From Martinezella tropici (GTDB lineage Bacteria > Pseudomonadota > Alphaproteobacteria > Rhizobiales > Rhizobiaceae): a stretch of 64,000 nt of DNA. Both the position numbers and the translations under genes were made by a program. The stretch lies in the NCBI RefSeq assembly GCF_008370325.1, contig NZ_VNIP01000001.1, forward strand, positions 310,001 through 374,000. The letters are read 5' to 3'. A model generated the notes under the pieces. The model worked only from the letters and a program-made list of their open reading frames with translations, did not search any database and was not told the origin of the DNA. Each line of letters begins with the position of its first letter. Positions within the stretch are counted from its first letter, which is position 1. Shown here piece after piece: positions 36,972-46,779 of the stretch.

Positions 36972-37871
36972 TTAAAGCTTTTCGGCGACTTCGCTCGCAA
37001 TCGGGATGGACGGTTGCGCGCCCGGCTTCAGGCAGGCCAGCGAACCGGCGACGGCGGCGCGGCGTAGGCTGGCGTTAAAATCCAGGCCCTGATCGAGGCT
37101 CGCGGCAAAATAACCGCAGAAAGTGTCGCCGGCACCGACCGTATCGACCGGCTCGATGACTAGGCCCTTCGCGCGTGAAACTTCACCATCGCGGATGGCG
37201 ATGACGCCATCGCCGCCGAGCGTGACGATCAGCGTCTGGCCGGTTTCGCCATGCAGGCGGACGAGGGCTGCTTCTCGCTCGGCCGCCGACATATTGTCCT
37301 GTCCAGCCAGTCTTTCGAATTCCGTCTCGTTGGCGATGACGATATCGGCAAGCCGGCCGAGGCGCGCCGCCTCCGGGATCAGGGGCGCGAGGTTGAGCAC
37401 GGTGCGCACGCCCTTCGCCTTCGCGGTATTCAGCGCCATCTCGACGGCGGCGACGGGGATTTCGAGCTGAAGCATCAGCGTATCGCCGGAGTTCAATGCG
37501 GCGACGGCAGCGATGACGTGCTCGGCTGCATTCGTGCCGTTGGCGCCGGGAACAACGGCGATCATGTTCTCGCCGTCGCCCCCCACCAGGATGAGAGCCG
37601 TGCCGGTCGGCTCGGATACGCGTCTGACGGTCGAAAGATCGGTGCCGGCCGCATCGAGCAAGGCAAGCGCAGGCTCAGCAAAGCCGTCATTGCCGACTGC
37701 CCCGCTCATGCACACAGTTGCCCCGGCGCGGCGCGCGGCGAGCGCCTGGTTGGCACCTTTGCCGCCGGCGGCGGTGGAAAAGCTGTTGCCGGCGACGGTT
37801 TCGCCCGGCTTCGGCAAGCGATCCGTGGTGGCGATGAGGTCCATGTTGATGGAACCGAAAATAGTGATCAT
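36972..37871 (-). CDS. rbsK: ribokinase
   Basis: A 299-residue PfkB-family sugar kinase that makes ribose 5-phosphate. The N-terminal FGSINMDLI, the AAGGKGANQALAARRAGA block near residue 35, and the C-terminal active site DTVGAGDTFCGYFAA (near residue 248, catalytic Asp in GAGD) are present. ATG 37871 follows an AGGA site; the upstream open frame is not supported. It lies 103 bases after rmuC on the same strand. No ribose transporter is adjacent. Confidence 0.92.
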   Translation of the reverse strand: MITIFGSINMDLIATTDRLPKPGETVAGNSFSTAAGGKGANQALAARRAGATVCMSGAVGNDGFAEPALALLDAAGTDLSTVRRVSEPTGTALILVGGDGENMIAVVPGANGTNAAEHVIAAVAALNSGDTLMLQLEIPVAAVEMALNTAKAKGVRTVLNLAPLIPEAARLGRLADIVIANETEFERLAGQDNMSAAEREAALVRLHGETGQTLIVTLGGDGVIAIRDGEVSRAKGLVIEPVDTVGAGDTFCGYFAASLDQGLDFNASLRRAAVAGSLACLKPGAQPSIPIASEVAEKL

Positions 37872-37974
37872 GCGATGTCCTGCCCTGGGTGTTGGTCTCG
37901 CATGATCCCGCCCGAAGGCCGCCTTATGTCTTTGTGGATCATGCGTCGATTGGGCGCGACACTGCCCGAAGCGA

Positions 37975-39153
37975 TCAGTCCTCGTCAACTACCCTGAGCT
38001 TGAGTTGGCTGGTGCGGTTGTCGACAGGCTTGGGCCTGTCCTCCGTGCGCGCCTTCATCGGCTCTTTGGCGGTCTCGAATTCCAACGCCTCTATCCGCTC
38101 GCCGCGGCGTGCCAGCTTGTCGGCCGAGGTCACGATCATGTCGACATCCTTCTGCGCCATGGCGAAATGGCCCTGCAGCTTGCGCACGCGTTCGTCGAGC
38201 CGCGAGAGATCGTCCATCAGATGCGCCACTTCGCTCTGGATGACATGGGCCTGCTCGCGCATGCGCTGGTCCTTCAGCACCGCCTGGATGACCTGGATCG
38301 ACAACATCAGCAGCGAAGGTGAGACGATGACGATGCGCGCGCGCTGAGCTTTCTGCACGATCGCTTCGAAATTCTCGTGGATCTCGGCAAAGATCGATTC
38401 GGACGGCACGAAGAGAAAGGCCGTATCCTGCGTCTCGCCGGGCATCAGATATTTCTCGGCAATGTCGCGAATATGCAGCTCCAGATCTCTGCGGAACTGC
38501 TGGGCTGCGATCTTGCCATGTTCGGGACTGGAGGCGGCGCGAATGGCGTTCCAGGCCTCCAGAGGAAATTTGGCATCGATAACAAGCGGCGGCGAGCCGT
38601 TCGGCATGCGAATAGTGCAGTCCGGCCGCGAGCCGTTGGAAAGGGTCGGCTGGAATGCGTAGGCGCCTATCGGCAGTCCATCGGCGATAATGGTCTCCAT
38701 TCGCGCCTGGCCGAAGGCGCCGCGTGTCTGCTTGTTGGACAGGATGGCCTGCAGGCCGACGACGTCCTTTGCGAGCGTCTGGATATTGGTCTGCGCCGCA
38801 TCGATGACGGCGAGCCTCTCCTGCAGGCGGCGCAGGTTCTCATGCGTTGAGCGCGTCTGCTCGCCGATCGTCGCCGTCACCCGTTGCGACATGCCGTCGA
38901 GACGTTGGCCGATGGCCTGATTGAGCTCGGCCTGCCTGGAGCCGAATACCTCTGCCATGGTGGCAAGCCGCCCCTGCATCTCCGCCTGCGATCGCAGCAG
39001 TTCCGCCATCGTATGCTCGGCGTCGAGCATATCGTCCTCCGCGCGTGCTCTGCCGCGGACGAAAAGGACGATCACTGCGATCGCAAGCAGGATGACGAGG
39101 CCGGCCAGAACCTGGACCGTGGAAATGGCTTGGCCGAAGATGATGAAGGACAT
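37975..39153 (-). CDS. rmuC: RmuC family DNA recombination protein
   Basis: A 392-residue protein with an N-terminal membrane anchor (residues 12-31), a long coiled coil (about 35-130) and the conserved RmuC nuclease-like core (GAFGQARMETIIADGLP near 150, PDCTIRMPNG, VIDAKFPLEAW and FVPSESIFAEIHENF). RmuC limits inversions at short inverted repeats in E. coli, notable here because many palindromic repeats lie in this window. It is divergent from def. Confidence 0.93.
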   Translation of the reverse strand: MSFIIFGQAISTVQVLAGLVILLAIAVIVLFVRGRARAEDDMLDAEHTMAELLRSQAEMQGRLATMAEVFGSRQAELNQAIGQRLDGMSQRVTATIGEQTRSTHENLRRLQERLAVIDAAQTNIQTLAKDVVGLQAILSNKQTRGAFGQARMETIIADGLPIGAYAFQPTLSNGSRPDCTIRMPNGSPPLVIDAKFPLEAWNAIRAASSPEHGKIAAQQFRRDLELHIRDIAEKYLMPGETQDTAFLFVPSESIFAEIHENFEAIVQKAQRARIVIVSPSLLMLSIQVIQAVLKDQRMREQAHVIQSEVAHLMDDLSRLDERVRKLQGHFAMAQKDVDMIVTSADKLARRGERIEALEFETAKEPMKARTEDRPKPVDNRTSQLKLRVVDED

Positions 39154-39339
39154 GAAACCTAGCGCGTTGGTGAAGTTCTTATCGGCACCATAGCAAAATT
39201 GTCGTGAATATCCAGATCAAAACGTGAACAGAATTTTTGGGTCATTCGCGCTGATCCAGATGGCTGTCGTTGAAAAAACACGCCCTCGCGGCCATCTTGA
39301 CGATTCCATCGCACAACAAGATGCGTTATGGGAAACGTC

Positions 39340-39855
39340 ATGACGATCAAGCCACTTATCATTTTGCCCGATCCGCTGCTCCGCCAGGCTTCGAAGCCCA
39401 TTGAGCGCATCGATACCGAAACTCAGCGCCTCGCCGACGACATGCTGGAAACCATGTACGACGCGCCGGGCATCGGCCTTGCGGCGATCCAGATCGGCGT
39501 TGCCCGCCGCATGCTCGTCATCGACGTTGCGCGCGAAGGCGAAGAGAAGAAGCCGCTGGTTTTCATCAATCCGGAGATCGTCACGTCGTCGGATGAGCGT
39601 TCGGTCTATGAGGAAGGCTGCCTTTCCATTCCGGATTACTACGCAGAGGTGGAGCGCCCCGCACGCGTCACCGTCAAGCATCTCGACCGCGACGGCAAGG
39701 AGCAGCTCACGGAAGCCGAAGGCCTTCTGGCGACCTGCGTGCAGCACGAGATCGACCACCTGAACGGCGTGCTCTTCATCGACTATATTTCCCGTCTCAA
39801 GCGCGACATGGTGATCAAGAAGTTCACCAAGGCTGCCAAGTCGAAGGCTCTGTGA
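39340..39855 (+). CDS. def: peptide deformylase
   Basis: A 171-residue metallohydrolase that removes the formyl group from nascent proteins. All three motifs are intact: [10 protein letters not shown] (residues 46-55), EGCLSIPD near 92 and QHEIDHLNG near 134, giving the Cys-His-His metal site. The ATG at 39340 has GGGAAA before it; an ATG four codons earlier is possible. In most rhizobia def is followed directly by fmt, but here a toxin-antitoxin pair lies between them. Confidence 0.96.
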   Translation: MTIKPLIILPDPLLRQASKPIERIDTETQRLADDMLETMYDAPGIGLAAIQIGVARRMLVIDVAREGEEKKPLVFINPEIVTSSDERSVYEEGCLSIPDYYAEVERPARVTVKHLDRDGKEQLTEAEGLLATCVQHEIDHLNGVLFIDYISRLKRDMVIKKFTKAAKSKAL

Positions 39856-39890
39856 TCTCCAGCCGTTGAAAGATCGGCTTGAAACGTCTA

Positions 39891-39907
39891 TGATATCATT
39901 GATATCA
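39891..39907. promoter_or_regulatory. tandem TGATATCA palindromes, likely toxin-antitoxin operator
   Basis: Two perfect 8-bp palindromes TGATATCA at 39891-39898 and 39900-39907, one base apart, end 14 bases before the antitoxin start. Ribbon-helix-helix antitoxins bind such short tandem palindromes to repress their own operon. Confidence 0.6.
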
Positions 39908-39921
39908 AAATGGAGGCGCGA

Positions 39922-40203
39922 ATGGCTGATATATTAGTCAGAGACATGTCCGAGAGCTTGAAGCGAGAGCTTAGCGACGAGGCGAAGCGCGCTGGCCACA
40001 GTCTCTCGGAAGAAATCAAGATTCAGGTTCGAAAGGGCCTCAATGCTACGCGATTGGAGAATGTTGCAAAGGCCGGCTCGACGCTCGGCCAGCTGCGTTC
40101 TGCCTTCGCCGGTCTTGCATTGAGCGATGAAGAACATCGCGACTTCATGTCTGCCACGGATGAGGCTCGCCGCAGAGAGGCGGAGCGCCGTGGCTCTGAA
40201 TGA
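39922..40203 (+). CDS. FitA-like ribbon-helix-helix antitoxin
   Basis: A 93-residue antitoxin. The first ~45 residues (ADILVRDMSESLKRELSDEAKRAGHSLSEEI) are a ribbon-helix-helix DNA-binding domain of the FitA/VapB type; the rest is a flexible charged tail that would wrap the toxin. ATG 39922 has a GGAGG site; an ATG at 39910 is too close to it. It overlaps the toxin by 4 bases. Gene order, size and overlap are classic for type II systems. Confidence 0.85.
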   Translation: MADILVRDMSESLKRELSDEAKRAGHSLSEEIKIQVRKGLNATRLENVAKAGSTLGQLRSAFAGLALSDEEHRDFMSATDEARRREAERRGSE

Positions 40204-40622
40204 TTGTTCTCGATACGAATGTGGTTTCGGAAATCACCAAGGCGAATTTATCTCCAAACGTCGGTGAATGGTTTGAGCGGCAGGAGATGGAGACCCTGTA
40301 TCTCTGCTCTCCCGTTCTAATGGAGCTGTCCTATGGTGCAGAAAAGGTGCTGCTGAGGGATCGATCAAAGCGATTTTTCGAGGGCCTTGACTCTCTTATG
40401 GGACATCACTTTATGGGGCGCATCTTGCAACTGGATCAAGACAGCGCGCTGTTAACGGGCCGCATTCGCGCCCGTCGCGAACGCTCCGGCCACCAGATTT
40501 CCGTGCAGGACGCCATGATAGCCGCCATCTGTCTCGCGAATGGTGCGACATTGGCGACGCGCAACACAAAAGACTTCGAGGGGCTTGATCTCAAGCTCAT
40601 AAACCCGTTTGAAGGCGGCTAG
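40200..40622 (+). CDS. FitB/VapC-type PIN-domain toxin
   Basis: A 140-residue PIN-domain ribonuclease toxin. The acidic active-site residues are in VLDTNVVSE (Asp5), MELSYG (Glu near 42), QDAMIAA (Asp near 103) and the late TKDFEGL (Asp near 123), all intact, so it should be active. GRIRARRERSGHQISVQDA is typical of FitB-like toxins. RNA target is unknown. It is coupled to the antitoxin by ATGA overlap. Confidence 0.86.
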   Translation: MIVLDTNVVSEITKANLSPNVGEWFERQEMETLYLCSPVLMELSYGAEKVLLRDRSKRFFEGLDSLMGHHFMGRILQLDQDSALLTGRIRARRERSGHQISVQDAMIAAICLANGATLATRNTKDFEGLDLKLINPFEGG

Positions 40623-40692
40623 TTTTTGGCTACGACAGCGCTGATGCCGCTCGGGTCACTCGAAACTTGATAATCTTAGGCGGATGGATCGC

Positions 40693-41640
40693 ATGTCGCT
40701 CAACATCATTTTCATGGGAACGCCCGAATTCTCCGTGCCGACATTGGGGTCCTTGATCGATGTCGGACATAAGGTTCGCGCCGTTTATACGCAGCCGCCG
40801 CGCCCCGGCGGCCGGCGCGGGCTGGACCTGCAGAAATCGCCGGTGCATCAGGCGGCCGAATTGCTGGGGCTGCCGGTATTCACACCGATCAACTTCAAGG
40901 ATACCGACGAGCGCCAACGCTTCCGCGATTTGGATGCCGATGTCGCCGTGGTCGTGGCCTATGGCCTGCTGCTGCCGGAAGCGATCCTCACCGGCACGCG
41001 CCTCGGCTGTTACAACGGCCATGCCTCGCTGCTGCCGCGCTGGCGCGGTGCGGCTCCCATCCAGCGTGCGATCATGGCCGGCGACGCCAAGACCGGCATG
41101 ATGGTGATGAAGATGGACAAGGGGCTCGATACCGGCCCGGTCGCGTTGACGCGCGAGGTCGAGATCGGCGACACCATGACATCCGGCGAGCTGCATGACA
41201 GGCTGATGCTTGTCGGCGCGAAGGCAATGGCGGAAGCCATGAACAAGCTGGAGCATGACGAATTGCCGCTGACCAACCAGTCGTCCGAAGGCGTGCTCTA
41301 TGCCGCAAAGATCGACAAGGGCGAAACCCGTATCGATTTCAGCAGGCCGGCGGCCGATGTTCACAATCACATTCGCGGCCTGTCGCCGTTTCCCGGCGCC
41401 TGGTTCGAAGCCGAAATCGCCGGCAGGTCCGAGCGCATCAAGGTGCTCGGCTCGGAATTGACCGAGGGCACAGGAGCCTCCGGCCAGGTGCTGACGGATG
41501 ATCTCGTCATTGCCTGCGCTTCCGGCGCCGTCAGACTGACGAAGCTGCAGAAGGCCGGCGGCAAGCCCTTGGCGGCAGCCGATTTCCTGCGCGGCACGCC
41601 GATCACGCCGGGCACCGTGCTTGCGTCGGAGCAAGCCTGA
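40693..41640 (+). CDS. fmt: methionyl-tRNA formyltransferase
   Basis: A 315-residue enzyme that formylates initiator Met-tRNA. The start [14 protein letters not shown], the [13 protein letters not shown] region, the active-site block [23 protein letters not shown] (Asn, His) and [14 protein letters not shown] (Asp) are present. Note that the usual NxHxSLLP reads NGHASLLP here, as in many rhizobia. ATG 40684 is three codons upstream. The stop overlaps truA by one base (TGATG). Confidence 0.96.
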   Translation: MSLNIIFMGTPEFSVPTLGSLIDVGHKVRAVYTQPPRPGGRRGLDLQKSPVHQAAELLGLPVFTPINFKDTDERQRFRDLDADVAVVVAYGLLLPEAILTGTRLGCYNGHASLLPRWRGAAPIQRAIMAGDAKTGMMVMKMDKGLDTGPVALTREVEIGDTMTSGELHDRLMLVGAKAMAEAMNKLEHDELPLTNQSSEGVLYAAKIDKGETRIDFSRPAADVHNHIRGLSPFPGAWFEAEIAGRSERIKVLGSELTEGTGASGQVLTDDLVIACASGAVRLTKLQKAGGKPLAAADFLRGTPITPGTVLASEQA

Positions 41641-42446
41641 TGCCGCGTTATAAAATGACCGTCGAATATGACGGCATCCCCTATGTCGGCTGGCAGCGCC
41701 AGGAGAACGGCCCCTCCGTGCAGGGCGCGATCGAAGGCGCCATCCTGTCCTTGACCGGCGAGACGGTTTCCATCCGCGGCGCAGGGCGTACCGATTCCGG
41801 CGTGCATGCCATGGGTCAGGTCATGCATGCCGATCTCTCCAAGGAATGGAAGGTCTATACGCTGCGCAACGCGCTCAATGCCCATCTGAGGCTTGCCGGA
41901 GAGCGGATTGCCATTCTCGATATCGTCGAAGTCGACGCGCGTTTTGACGCGCGTTTTTCGGCCGTCCGCCGCCATTATCTCTATCGCATCATTGCCCGCC
42001 GCGCGCCCCTTGCATTGGAAGCCGGCCGCGTATGGTGGGTGCCGAAGGACATTGATCACGAGGTCATGCATGCGGCGGCACAGACCCTGGTCGGGCTGCA
42101 TGATTTCACCACCTTCCGTTCGGCCCATTGCCAGGCAAACAGCCCGGTGCGCACGCTCGACCGGCTGGACGTGACGCGCAGCGGCGAGCTCATCGAGATC
42201 CGCGCCACGGCGCAAAGCTTCCTGCACAACCAGATCCGTTCTTTCGCCGGCACGCTTAAGCTTGCGGGCGAGGGCAAATGGACGCCCGACGACGTGCGCG
42301 CGGCGCTCGAAGCCAAAGATCGCAAGGCCTGCGGCCCCGTCGCCCCGCCGGACGGGCTCTACTTCATGCAGGTGGATTATCGCGATGACGCCGGTTTGCC
42401 TGGCGGCGAAGGGGAGAATGCCGATGACAGTGACGATCTATCATAA
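41640..42446 (+). CDS. truA: tRNA pseudouridine(38-40) synthase
   Basis: A 268-residue enzyme that makes pseudouridine at positions 38-40 of the anticodon arm. The catalytic aspartate is in [13 protein letters not shown] (Asp near residue 52), and [15 protein letters not shown] near the start and [13 protein letters not shown] near 200 are family landmarks. It starts on the last base of the fmt stop and its 3' end overlaps the next gene by 23 bases, so translation is coupled through three genes. Confidence 0.96.
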   Translation: MPRYKMTVEYDGIPYVGWQRQENGPSVQGAIEGAILSLTGETVSIRGAGRTDSGVHAMGQVMHADLSKEWKVYTLRNALNAHLRLAGERIAILDIVEVDARFDARFSAVRRHYLYRIIARRAPLALEAGRVWWVPKDIDHEVMHAAAQTLVGLHDFTTFRSAHCQANSPVRTLDRLDVTRSGELIEIRATAQSFLHNQIRSFAGTLKLAGEGKWTPDDVRAALEAKDRKACGPVAPPDGLYFMQVDYRDDAGLPGGEGENADDSDDLS

Positions 42447-42825
42447 TCCCGCTTGCGGCACGTCGCGCAACACGTTGGCGATGATCCGGCAGTCCGGGGA
42501 GGAGCCCGTCGTCATCGAATATTTAAAGACGCCACCCAGCCGGGAAGAGTTGGTGAAGCTCGTCTCTGCCATGGGTCTAACTATGCGCGATGTTCTGAGG
42601 GAAAAGGGAACGCCCTATGACGAGCTTGGTCTCGGCGACCTTGATCTCACCGACGATCATCTGCTTGATCGGATGATCGAGTACCCGATCCTGATCAACC
42701 GCCCGATCGTGGTGACTGAGAAAGGCGTGCGCCTCTGCCGCCCTTCCGAACTCGTGCTTGATATCTTGCCGAATCCGGATATCGGCCCCTTTACCAAGGA
42801 AGATGGTGAGGTCGTGGTCCGGTAG
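42424..42825 (+). CDS. arsC: ArsC-family glutaredoxin-type arsenate reductase
   Basis: A 133-residue thioredoxin-fold protein. The catalytic cysteine is at residue 10 in [12 protein letters not shown], and the C-terminal arginine-containing block [18 protein letters not shown] agrees with glutaredoxin-dependent ArsC. It lies in the fmt-truA operon with no arsenic transporter or arsR nearby, so a role in arsenic resistance is likely from the family but not proven. ATG 42424 has GGGGAG 8 bases upstream; ATG 42418 is possible. Confidence 0.88.
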   Translation: MTVTIYHNPACGTSRNTLAMIRQSGEEPVVIEYLKTPPSREELVKLVSAMGLTMRDVLREKGTPYDELGLGDLDLTDDHLLDRMIEYPILINRPIVVTEKGVRLCRPSELVLDILPNPDIGPFTKEDGEVVVR

Positions 42826-42834
42826 GCGCGGACG

Positions 42835-43434
42835 TCAACCCGGCGGATAGACCCCGAGGAAGCGCTGCAGGAAGTCGGTCAGCAGCAGGTTTGGAATGAG
42901 CAGCATCAGCGTCAGCGTGCCGACGAAAAGCGGATGCGTGCCGCAGATCATCCTGAGGATGCGCGCCAGCGCAAAGATGGTGGCCATGGTCAGCGCCAGC
43001 GATAAAAGTGCTGCCAAGCCCTTCGAGCCGGGGACGAAGACGATCATGGCGACGAGCAGTGCGTTCAGATAATTCGCCGGCACGAACAGCCAGTTCACGG
43101 TAACGACGATCGGCGTGAACTTGTCGCCGAAACGGAAGACCAAAAGCAACAAGCCGGCGAGAATGGGCGGTATCAGCCAGTTCGCAGCCTCGACCAGCGC
43201 CAGACGCAGGAAGAAGGCAAGACCCGTGGATGTTTCGGGCGGCATGGCGGTCAGATAGGCCTGCTGCCACCATAACCATGAAATGCCGATCGACGGCAGG
43301 CTCCAGAGGATGGCCCAGAACGAGCGCAGCATGCCGCGGTCCGATATGTCCAGATACTGGAAGCCGCGCGCATCCATGCGGATCAGCAGCCATAGACCGG
43401 ACAGATAATATTGGACTTCCCTAAAGGTCGGCAT
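42835..43434 (-). CDS. YIP1-family-like integral membrane protein
   Basis: A 199-residue membrane protein with about five hydrophobic helices (near 38-58, 75-98, 112-135, 138-158 and 168-188) and few charged residues outside a short N-terminal region. The layout resembles proteins annotated as YIP1 family in rhizobia. No catalytic motif is visible. Its start overlaps the end of dapE by 14 bases, so the two are co-translated; the link to lysine synthesis, if any, is unknown. Confidence 0.8.
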   Translation of the reverse strand: MPTFREVQYYLSGLWLLIRMDARGFQYLDISDRGMLRSFWAILWSLPSIGISWLWWQQAYLTAMPPETSTGLAFFLRLALVEAANWLIPPILAGLLLLVFRFGDKFTPIVVTVNWLFVPANYLNALLVAMIVFVPGSKGLAALLSLALTMATIFALARILRMICGTHPLFVGTLTLMLLIPNLLLTDFLQRFLGVYPPG

Positions 43435-44614
43435 TCTCGAACCAGCGCTGTATGAAGGTCTGGTAGATCTCGGTCAGCGTTTCGAGATCCGAGAGCGCCA
43501 CCCGTTCGTCGACCATATGCATGGTTTGGCCGACAAGACCGAATTCCACGACAGGGCAGTAGTCCTTGATGTAGCGGGCGTCGGACGTGCCACCGGTGGT
43601 CGAAAGCGTAGGCCTTTGACCGGTGATGTTTTCGACGGCCGCAGAGAGCGAGGCGATCAGCGCATTGTTGCGCGTCAGGAAGACATGGCTCGGTCGCTCC
43701 GACCAGGTGATGTCGTATTTTGCCGGCGTCCGTCCGGGACGCAACGTCTCGCCGGTGGCCGCCGCGTCCAGGCGGGCAATGATTTCAGCCTTCAGCGTAT
43801 CGGCGGTCCATGTGTCGTTGAAGCGGATGTTGAAGGCGGCCGTCGCCTTGGCGGGAATGACGTTGGTGGCGATATTGCCGACGTCGATGCTCGTCACTTC
43901 GAGGTTGGACGGCTGGAAACTGTCCGTGCCGGCATCGAAGGGCGGGTCGAGCAACGCTTCCGCCAGCTTGATGATGCTGCGCACCGGATTGTCGGCGAGA
44001 TGCGGATAGGCGGCATGGCCCTGCACGCCGTGGACGGTGATGAAACCGGAGATCGAGCCGCGGCGGCCGATTTTGATCATGTCGCCGAGCCGGTCGGGAT
44101 TGGTCGGCTCGCCGACGAGAGACGCGTCCCATGTCTCACCGCGCTCGGCGGCCCATTGCAGCAGTTTGACCGTGCCGTTGATCGCCGGCCCCTCTTCATC
44201 GCCGGTGATCAGGAAGGAGATCGAGCCGGCAGGCTTGCCGTTCTTCTCGATATGGCGCGCCACGGCGGCCACGAAGCAGGCGATGCCGCCCTTCATGTCG
44301 ACGGCCCCGCGGCCGAAAAGCTCGCCATCGGCAATTTCGGCGGCAAAGGGCGGGTGGCTCCAGGAAGTGGCATCGCCCACCGGAACGACATCCGTATGCC
44401 CGGCAAACATCAGATGCGGTCCATCCGTGCCGAGCCGCGCATAGAGGTTTTCGATATCGGGCGTTCCCGGTTCGCTCGCCGTCATGCGCTCGACCTTGAA
44501 GCCGAGCGGCAACAGCATGTCGGCAAGCGCGGTCAGCGCGCCGCCTTCGGCCGGGGTGACGGAGGCACAGCGAATGAGGGTCTGCAGATTGGAGACGGGA
44601 TCGGTAACGGTCAT
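43421..44614 (-). CDS. dapE: succinyl-diaminopimelate desuccinylase
   Basis: A 397-residue M20 metallopeptidase giving LL-diaminopimelate for lysine and peptidoglycan. The metal and catalytic residues are in FAGHTDVVPVGD (near residue 70), GRGAVDMKGG (near 103), and LITGDEEGPAINGT (near 135); HGVQGHAAYPH is present in the dimerisation domain. The start at 44614 (MTVTDPVSNLQTLIRCASV) fits relatives; the longer frame to 44656 is unlikely. It follows dapD, the previous-but-one pathway step, on the same strand. Confidence 0.95.
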   Translation of the reverse strand: MTVTDPVSNLQTLIRCASVTPAEGGALTALADMLLPLGFKVERMTASEPGTPDIENLYARLGTDGPHLMFAGHTDVVPVGDATSWSHPPFAAEIADGELFGRGAVDMKGGIACFVAAVARHIEKNGKPAGSISFLITGDEEGPAINGTVKLLQWAAERGETWDASLVGEPTNPDRLGDMIKIGRRGSISGFITVHGVQGHAAYPHLADNPVRSIIKLAEALLDPPFDAGTDSFQPSNLEVTSIDVGNIATNVIPAKATAAFNIRFNDTWTADTLKAEIIARLDAAATGETLRPGRTPAKYDITWSERPSHVFLTRNNALIASLSAAVENITGQRPTLSTTGGTSDARYIKDYCPVVEFGLVGQTMHMVDERVALSDLETLTEIYQTFIQRWFENADL

Positions 44615-44734
44615 CGGAGGCAACTTATCCGGCGGGAAATGGCAAAGCGATGGCAAAGGATCGGTGACGAGTCGAAAATCTTTGCCGCGATTCCAGCAAT
44701 CGCACAGCCATGCTCACCCGGCAAGCATGAGGGA

Positions 44735-44756
44735 AGCGCGATATAACGATCGCGCT
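44735..44756. terminator. hairpin downstream of dapD (weak terminator or attenuator)
   Basis: AGCGCGAT (44735-44742), six-base loop, ATCGCGCT (44749-44756) is a perfect 8-bp stem 16 bases after the dapD stop on the minus strand. There is no clear U-run, so dapD-dapE readthrough is possible. Confidence 0.4.
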
Positions 44757-44772
44757 CCAAAAAATTACGGAA

Positions 44773-45630
44773 TCAATCGCGCAGCAGCTCGTTGATGCCG
44801 GTCTTCGAGCGGGTCTTTTCATCGACGCGCTTGACGATGACGGCGCAATAGAGGCTGGGAGCCGGCTGGCCGTTCGCCATGGTATTGCCACTCGGCAGCG
44901 AGCCGGCGACGACGACCGAGTAGGGCGGAACTTCGCCATAGGTGATCTCGCCGGTGGCGCGATCGACGATCTTGGTCGACTTGCCGATGAAGACGCCCAT
45001 GCCGAGCACCGAACCCTCGCGGACGATGCAGCCTTCGACAACTTCGGAGCGGGCGCCGATGAAGCAATTGTCCTCGATGATCGTCGGGCCGGCCTGCATC
45101 GGCTCCAGCACGCCGCCAATGCCCACGCCGCCGGAGAGGTGCACGTGCTTGCCGATCTGGGCGCAGGAGCCGACGGTTGCCCAGGTATCGACCATGGTGC
45201 CTTCGCCGACATAGGCGCCGAGATTGACGAAGGACGGCATCAGGATGGCATTGGGGGCAATATAGGCGGAATGACGCACGACGGCGTTCGGCACCGCGCG
45301 GAAGCCGGCTTCGCGAAAGCGGTTTTCGCCCCAGCCTTCGAACTTCGAGGGAACTTTGTCCCACCAGGTGGCGCCACCGGAGCCGCCCTCGACGATCTTC
45401 ATGTCGTTTAGGCGGAAGGAAAGCAGAACCGCTTTCTTGAGCCATTGGTTGACGGTCCAGTTACCGTCAGCACCGCGCTCGGCCACGCGAACCTTGCCGC
45501 TGTCGAGGAGATTGAGCGCCGTCTCGACGGCGTCGCGGACTTCGCCGCGCGTCGACGTATTCACATTGTCGCGATTGTCGAAGGCGGCCTCGATGGACTT
45601 TTCGAGGGAGGCGAGATCGTTAGCGCTCAT
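44773..45630 (-). CDS. dapD: tetrahydrodipicolinate N-succinyltransferase
   Basis: A 285-residue acyltransferase of the succinylase branch of lysine/DAP synthesis. The left-handed beta helix is built from hexapeptide repeats between about residues 110 and 230 ([56 protein letters not shown]). The start at 45630 follows AAGGAA. dapE lies 158 bases downstream. Confidence 0.96.
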   Translation of the reverse strand: MSANDLASLEKSIEAAFDNRDNVNTSTRGEVRDAVETALNLLDSGKVRVAERGADGNWTVNQWLKKAVLLSFRLNDMKIVEGGSGGATWWDKVPSKFEGWGENRFREAGFRAVPNAVVRHSAYIAPNAILMPSFVNLGAYVGEGTMVDTWATVGSCAQIGKHVHLSGGVGIGGVLEPMQAGPTIIEDNCFIGARSEVVEGCIVREGSVLGMGVFIGKSTKIVDRATGEITYGEVPPYSVVVAGSLPSGNTMANGQPAPSLYCAVIVKRVDEKTRSKTGINELLRD

Positions 45631-45844
45631 GGGAATTCCTTAAAACGTCAGTGCCTATCATGATTTCCGGCAAGGGTCCGGAAGCGGTCGATTGGTCCTA
45701 TAGCATGGAGTTTGAAAATGGAATGTCTTTTCCGCGCCGATTGAGCTTGGATTCAAGGCGTTCTAGGGGCATATGCAAGAGCTTGGCCGTTCTCGTCCAA
45801 GGGCGGGAATGGCCCGTCATGATCGTTTCGAAAGGCATGAATAG

Positions 45845-46717
45845 ATGAGCAAGGGGAAGAACGGCAGGCTGAGGCGTAAGGACGGGGTTTGGGACCCGTT
45901 GAAGACGAGCTCGGCGGACAAGAAGCGGGCCGAGTCCGTGCCGCGCACGCCGCAGTCGATGTCGCCTTCCTATCGGCTTGCCTATGCGGACGAGGATTTT
46001 CTGTGCCGTGAGGAACTGCGGCCGATCCGCCTGCAGCTCGAACTGCTGAAGACCGAAATGTATCTGACGGAACGCGGCATCAAATCAACCGTCGTCATGT
46101 TCGGAGGCGCGCGCATTCCCGCGCCCGGCACCAATGCATGGGCCGCCCGCAACGACACGCAGCGCGCCAATCTCGAGGCCGCATCGGTCTATTACGAGGA
46201 GGCGCGCAAGTTCGCCCGGCTTTGCTCCCGCTATTCCGCCGGCTTCGACTTTCACGAATATGTCGTTGTCACCGGCGGCGGCCCGGGCGTGATGGAAGCG
46301 GGCAATCGCGGTGCGACCGAAGAAGGAGCGCCGTCGATCGGCCTCAATATCGTGTTGCCGCACGAGCAGGCGCCGAACGCCTATGTGACGCCGGAACTCA
46401 GCTTCAATTTCCACTATTTCGCGATCCGCAAGATGCATTTCATGGTGCGCGCCAAGGCGATCGCGGTATTTCCGGGCGGCTTCGGCACGCTCGATGAATT
46501 GTTCGAATGCCTGACGCTGATCCAGACCGGCCGCATGGAGCGCCTGCCGCTCATTCTCTTCGGCGAGAAGTTTTGGCGCAGCATCGTCAATTTCGAAGCG
46601 CTGGCCGAGTTCGGCACCATCGCGCCCGACGACGTCAACCTGATCAGCTTCGTCGATACCGCCGACGAGGCCTGGAAGATCGTCGCGGATTTCTACGAGC
46701 ACGATAACGGGCACTGA
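45845..46717 (+). CDS. LOG-family Rossmann-fold protein (TIGR00730-like)
   Basis: A 290-residue protein with the two LOG-family signatures GGGPGVMEAGNRG near residue 143 and PGGFGTLDELFE near 208. Family members hydrolyse nucleoside 5'-monophosphates at the base-ribose bond, including cytokinin ribotides in plants and some plant bacteria. This is the long form, with about 80 extra N-terminal residues including a basic low-complexity start (GKNGRLRRKDG). Whether it activates cytokinins or acts on AMP cannot be told. It is divergent from dapD. Confidence 0.87.
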   Translation: MSKGKNGRLRRKDGVWDPLKTSSADKKRAESVPRTPQSMSPSYRLAYADEDFLCREELRPIRLQLELLKTEMYLTERGIKSTVVMFGGARIPAPGTNAWAARNDTQRANLEAASVYYEEARKFARLCSRYSAGFDFHEYVVVTGGGPGVMEAGNRGATEEGAPSIGLNIVLPHEQAPNAYVTPELSFNFHYFAIRKMHFMVRAKAIAVFPGGFGTLDELFECLTLIQTGRMERLPLILFGEKFWRSIVNFEALAEFGTIAPDDVNLISFVDTADEAWKIVADFYEHDNGH

Positions 46718-46720
46718 CAG

Positions 46721-46759
46721 CGAGAAGCCCGCCGTCGCAAAGGCGAGGGCGGGCTCTCG
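46721..46759. terminator. strong hairpin between converging LOG and EF-hand genes
   Basis: CGAGAAGCCCGCCGTCGC pairs with GCGAGGGCGGGCTCTCG around AAAG, with one bulge and one mismatch. It sits 4 bases after the LOG gene stop and 21 before the other gene's end. No U-run follows, so efficiency is uncertain. Confidence 0.55.
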
Positions 46760-46779
46760 GAGCGGATTGATCGATCGGT

